This document shows positions 61,278-64,000 of a stretch of DNA of 64,000 bases, in pieces. The DNA is from Flavobacterium sp. (GTDB lineage Bacteria > Bacteroidota > Bacteroidia > Flavobacteriales > Flavobacteriaceae), in contig NZ_JBCNKR010000006.1 in assembly GCF_039595935.1 (NCBI RefSeq), positions 248,001 to 312,000 of the forward strand, in the 5' to 3' direction. The position numbers were made by a program, and so were the translations under genes. Position 1 is the first letter of the stretch, and each line of letters begins with the position of its first letter. Under the pieces are notes generated by a model. It saw only the letters and a program-made list of their open reading frames with translations, was not told the DNA's origin and did not search any database.

Positions 61278-62819
61278 TTACATTTTCATCAACCAGTTTT
61301 TCATCGAAACTTCGTTTTCAATAATACCTCTTAATTCAGATATTTTTACACGATCTTGTTTCATTGTATCTCTATGACGAATTGTTACTGTTTCGTCTTC
61401 AAGAGTTTGATGATCTACTGTAATACAGAACGGAGTTCCCAATGCATCTTGTCTTCTGTAACGACGACCTACAGCATCTTTTTCATCATAAGCAACATTG
61501 AAATCCCATTTTAAATCTTCGATGATTTTTTTAGAAATTTCTGGTAATCCATCTTTTTTAACTAATGGTAAAACTGCTGCTTTTGTTGGTGCTAAAACTG
61601 CAGGTAGTTTTAGTACTGTTCTTTCAGAACCGTCTTCTAAAGTTTCTTCCTGCAATGATGTTGCAAAAACCGCTAAGAACATACGATCAAGACCTACAGA
61701 CGTTTCTACTACGTATGGCACATAGTTTTCGTTTAGTTCAGGATCGAAATATTGTAATTTTCTTCCAGAATATTCTTCGTGCGCTTTTAAGTCGAAATCG
61801 GTACGAGAGTGAATTCCTTCTAATTCTTTGAATCCGAATGGGAAATTAAATTCAATATCTGCCGCCGCATTTGCGTAATGCGCTAATTTTTCGTGATCGT
61901 GAAAACGGTAATTTTCTTTTCCTAATCCTAAAGATAAATGCCAGTTTAAACGAGTTTGTTTCCAATGCTCATACCATTTCATTTCTTCTCCCGGACGTAC
62001 AAAAAACTGCATTTCCATTTGTTCGAATTCACGCATACGGAAAATGAATTGTCTTGCTACGATTTCATTTCTAAATGCTTTACCCGTTTGAGCAATTCCA
62101 AAAGGAACTTTCATACGACCAGATTTCTGAACATTTAAAAAGTTTACGAAAATACCTTGTGCTGTTTCAGGACGTAAATATAAATCCATTGCATTTTCTG
62201 CAGATGCACCTAATTTAGTTCCGAACATTAAGTTGAATTGCTTTACATCTGTCCAGTTTTTAGAACCGGTTTCAGGATCAGCAATTTCTAGTTCTTCGAT
62301 TAAAGCTTTTACATCTTCTAAATCGCCATTTCCTAAAGAACGTCCTAAACGCTCTCTAATTTCTTTTTCGCGTGCTAAATATTCAATTACACGGGCATTT
62401 GTTGTTACAAATTCCTGTTCGTTGAATGCATCGCCAAAACGAGCTTTTGCTTTGTCAATTTCTTTTTGCGCTTTTTGATGAATTTTTTCAGCAAAATCTT
62501 CAACTAAAACGTCTGCTCTGTATCTTTTTTTAGAATCTTTATTATCAATTAACGGATCATTGAAAGCATCAACGTGGCCTGAAGCTTTCCAGGTTGTTGG
62601 ATGCATTAATATTGCAGCATCAAGGCCGACAATATTTTCATTCATCTGAACCATTGATTTCCACCAATATTCACGGATATTCTTTTTTAATTCGACACCA
62701 TTTTGTGCGTAATCATACACTGCACTCAATCCATCGTAAACTTCGCTCGACGGAAAAATAAATCCGTACTCTTTTGCGTGCGAAACCACATTCTTAAATA
62801 TATCTTCTTGTTTTGCCAT
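61278..62819 (-). CDS. glyS: Glycine--tRNA ligase, alpha2 (eukaryal/archaeal-like) type
   Basis: 513 residues, single-chain dimeric class II synthetase. Visible parts are GFIFPSSEVYDGLSAVYDYA near the N-terminus, QNGVELKKNIREYWWKSMVQ, LRPETAQGIFVNFLNVQKSG (motif 2 region), FGIAQTGKAFRNEIVARQFI, EMEMQFFVRPGEEMKWYEHW and GLDRMFLAVFATS (motif 3). The C-terminal anticodon-binding domain has LPAVLAPTKAAVLPLVKKDG. It charges tRNA-Gly. A -7 element lies just upstream and the gene is divergent from comF. Confidence 0.96.
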   Translation of the reverse strand: MAKQEDIFKNVVSHAKEYGFIFPSSEVYDGLSAVYDYAQNGVELKKNIREYWWKSMVQMNENIVGLDAAILMHPTTWKASGHVDAFNDPLIDNKDSKKRYRADVLVEDFAEKIHQKAQKEIDKAKARFGDAFNEQEFVTTNARVIEYLAREKEIRERLGRSLGNGDLEDVKALIEELEIADPETGSKNWTDVKQFNLMFGTKLGASAENAMDLYLRPETAQGIFVNFLNVQKSGRMKVPFGIAQTGKAFRNEIVARQFIFRMREFEQMEMQFFVRPGEEMKWYEHWKQTRLNWHLSLGLGKENYRFHDHEKLAHYANAAADIEFNFPFGFKELEGIHSRTDFDLKAHEEYSGRKLQYFDPELNENYVPYVVETSVGLDRMFLAVFATSLQEETLEDGSERTVLKLPAVLAPTKAAVLPLVKKDGLPEISKKIIEDLKWDFNVAYDEKDAVGRRYRRQDALGTPFCITVDHQTLEDETVTIRHRDTMKQDRVKISELRGIIENEVSMKNWLMKM

Positions 62820-62826
62820 AGTGATG

Positions 62827-62834
62827 CAAAAATA
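62827..62834 (-). promoter_or_regulatory. Candidate -7 promoter element for glyS
   Basis: TATTTTTG on the minus strand, seven bases upstream of the ATG at 62819, which implies a very short leader. Confidence 0.45.
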
Positions 62835-62889
62835 TAAAAAGTACTTATAAAAAAAAGAAAAATAAAAAAGTTTGAAGCTTAAATTTAGC

Positions 62890-62897
62890 TATTTTTG
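62890..62897 (+). promoter_or_regulatory. Candidate -7 promoter element for comF
   Basis: TATTTTTG fits TAnnTTTG and lies 20 bases before the GTG start at 62918. Confidence 0.5.
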
Positions 62898-62917
62898 TAA
62901 CTAAATTCTTTCTATTT

Positions 62918-63601
62918 GTGTTTAATTTTATAATTGATCTCTTTTTCCCTAAAGTTTGCTCCGGATGCCGCTCTGTTTTAATGACAAATGAAACTGTTTT
63001 ATGTACTAATTGTCGTCATGAACTTCCTCTTACTCAATATCATTTAGATTCAAAAAATGAAGCCGTTAAGAAGTTTTACGGCAAAATCGAAACCCAGCAT
63101 GTTTCTGCTTTTATTTATTTCAACAAAAAAGGAATTGTTCAGGAACTCATTCATAACCTGAAATATAAAGGTCATGAAGAAATTGGAGTTGTTTTAGGAA
63201 ATTGGTATGTTGAAGATTTGAAAGAATTAAAACTTGAAAATCCTTTTGATGCCATAATTCCGGTTCCGCTGCATCCGCGAAAGTTTAAGGAACGCGGTTA
63301 TAATCAGGTAACAACTTTTGGAAAGGCTTTGGCCGAAGGTTTAAAAATTCCTTACAATGATTCGGTTTTATATCGAAAGAAATATTCTAAAACCCAATCG
63401 AAGAAAAATCTTTTAGGAAGATCTGAAAATATCGAAAATATCTTTGATGTAACCTCAACAGAAGAAAATCAAAACAAACATTTTCTAATTGTTGATGATG
63501 TTCTCACAACCGGCGCTACGCTCGAAGCGTGTTCCAGAGCATTATTAAAAATTCCGGGAACTAAAATCAGCATCGTCTGTATGGCCATGGCAAACTCTTA
63601 A
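62918..63601 (+). CDS. ComF-family phosphoribosyltransferase-like protein
   Basis: 227 residues from a GTG start. A zinc-binding double CxxC is at the N-terminus (KVCSGCRSVL, VLCTNCRHEL). The body is a type I phosphoribosyltransferase fold with LIHNLKYKGHEEIGVVLGNW, FDAIIPVPLHPRKFKERGYN, KKNLLGRSENI and the PRPP motif HFLIVDDVLTTGATLEACSR. ComF proteins aid natural competence in transformable bacteria, but the family is also common in species not known to take up DNA. Length fits. The 5' end is close to the glyS promoter, so the two genes share a divergent region. Confidence 0.9.
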   Translation: MFNFIIDLFFPKVCSGCRSVLMTNETVLCTNCRHELPLTQYHLDSKNEAVKKFYGKIETQHVSAFIYFNKKGIVQELIHNLKYKGHEEIGVVLGNWYVEDLKELKLENPFDAIIPVPLHPRKFKERGYNQVTTFGKALAEGLKIPYNDSVLYRKKYSKTQSKKNLLGRSENIENIFDVTSTEENQNKHFLIVDDVLTTGATLEACSRALLKIPGTKISIVCMAMANS

Positions 63602-63619
63602 ATTAGAAAAAAATCAATA

Positions 63620-63671
63620 AAAAAATTCCAAATTCCAAAACTTAGTTTTTCTTGGAATTTGGAATTTTTTT
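63620..63671. terminator. Terminator between comF and the type IX secreted protein
   Basis: A 14-bp stem built on ATTCCAAATTCCAA, with A and T runs on both sides. Same sequence type as 21293-21343. Confidence 0.8.
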
Positions 63672-63687
63672 ATTGGAATTTAAATCT

Positions 63688-64000
63688 TTAGTTCACTATT
63701 ATTTTCTTTACTGTTCTTCTGTTTCCATCCACAACCGTTACCAAATACATTCCTGCCGAAACATTTGGCAATTGAATGTTTTGATTAAAATCTCCCGAAA
63801 CCTGAAAAGTATTTGAATAAATATTTTTACCCAAAACATCATGCACATATACTTTTACTGCATTTGATTCGCTTGCAAACTGAATGGTAAAGTTTCCTTT
63901 GTTTGGGTTTGGATAAAGCGCAAAATTCAGGCTTTCAAAATCATCTGTACCTAAAGTAAAAGTTTGTGTACAAATATTTACTGAAGCCGAATTTATGGTT
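63688..64000 (-). CDS. C-terminal end of a secreted protein with a type IX sorting domain (partial)
   Basis: 104 codons read in from the right edge and stop at 63688-63690. The last 80 residues form a type A sorting domain: FALYPNPNKGNFTIQF, AVKVYVHDVLGKNIY, LPNVSAGMYLVTVV and a final VKKIIVN. Such domains send proteins through the type IX system to the cell surface or medium, where they are cut off. The catalytic or adhesive part lies outside the window, so the function is open. Confidence 0.92.
   Translation of the reverse strand, partial: TINSASVNICTQTFTLGTDDFESLNFALYPNPNKGNFTIQFASESNAVKVYVHDVLGKNIYSNTFQVSGDFNQNIQLPNVSAGMYLVTVVDGNRRTVKKIIVN

Noticed and set aside
1..64000. CRISPR arrays, tRNA or rRNA genes, transposase genes
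   Set aside because: No regularly spaced repeats, no cloverleaf I could build, and no transposase-like reading frame were seen on either strand.

Overview
The window comes from a low-GC member of Bacteroidota, most likely a Flavobacterium of soil or plant surfaces. The signs are many start sites preceded by the TAnnTTTG promoter element of this phylum, a SusC/SusD polysaccharide locus, a carboxypeptidase-regulatory TonB receptor, BACON and PKD domains, a type IX secretion sorting tail at the right edge, and intergenic spaces filled with hairpin repeats. The genus is inferred from these features and from protein similarity as I recognise it, not from a search. No tRNA, rRNA, CRISPR array, transposase or prophage was seen.

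Layout. 1-11.4 kb: housekeeping and envelope genes (AraC regulator, a frameshifted SDR gene, lipocalin-like protein, pgi, TonB receptor, RlpA-like protein, a DinB-fold protein, ArsC-like protein, then yicC-gmk-nadD). 11.6-17.6 kb: a minus-strand island for NAD and ADP-ribose metabolism. In transcription order it holds an NrtR-type Nudix regulator, a PRPP-synthetase-like kinase, a PARG-like hydrolase, a NADAR protein, a small unknown protein, a macro-domain protein, the RNA 2'-phosphotransferase KptA and nicotinamide phosphoribosyltransferase. A Flavobacterium-type promoter with two 21-bp palindromes lies between the regulator and the kinase. 17.7-25.6 kb: mixed metabolism (PKD lipoprotein, a LysR regulator divergent from a DJ-1-family protein, an alcohol dehydrogenase, gpsA, pheS, a CvpA-like protein).

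25.8-51.1 kb: a polysaccharide utilisation locus that fits xyloglucan. SusC, SusD and a PKD surface lipoprotein lead. GH2, GH31, GH97, GH39, GH3, GH5 (with BACON), an SGNH acetylesterase and GH95 follow, all on the minus strand. Two tandem NrtR/AraR-like regulators with broken Nudix boxes are transcribed divergently from susC. The GH5 would cut the backbone, GH31, GH2 and GH95 would strip xylose, galactose and fucose, the esterase would remove acetyl groups and GH3 would finish the glucan. GH39 and GH97 are the less expected members.

51.3-64 kb: lepA, a WYL regulator, two DinB-fold proteins, thiL, a TPR sensor kinase with its response regulator, a tiny secreted protein, a LytTR protein with an altered receiver, glyS, comF, and the end of a type IX secreted protein.

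The most interesting part is the NAD/ADP-ribose island. It puts several ADP-ribose-releasing enzymes beside a kinase and a transferase that could rebuild NAD, under one likely repressor. A second theme is that many spacers, including most of those inside the polysaccharide locus, carry different long inverted repeats.
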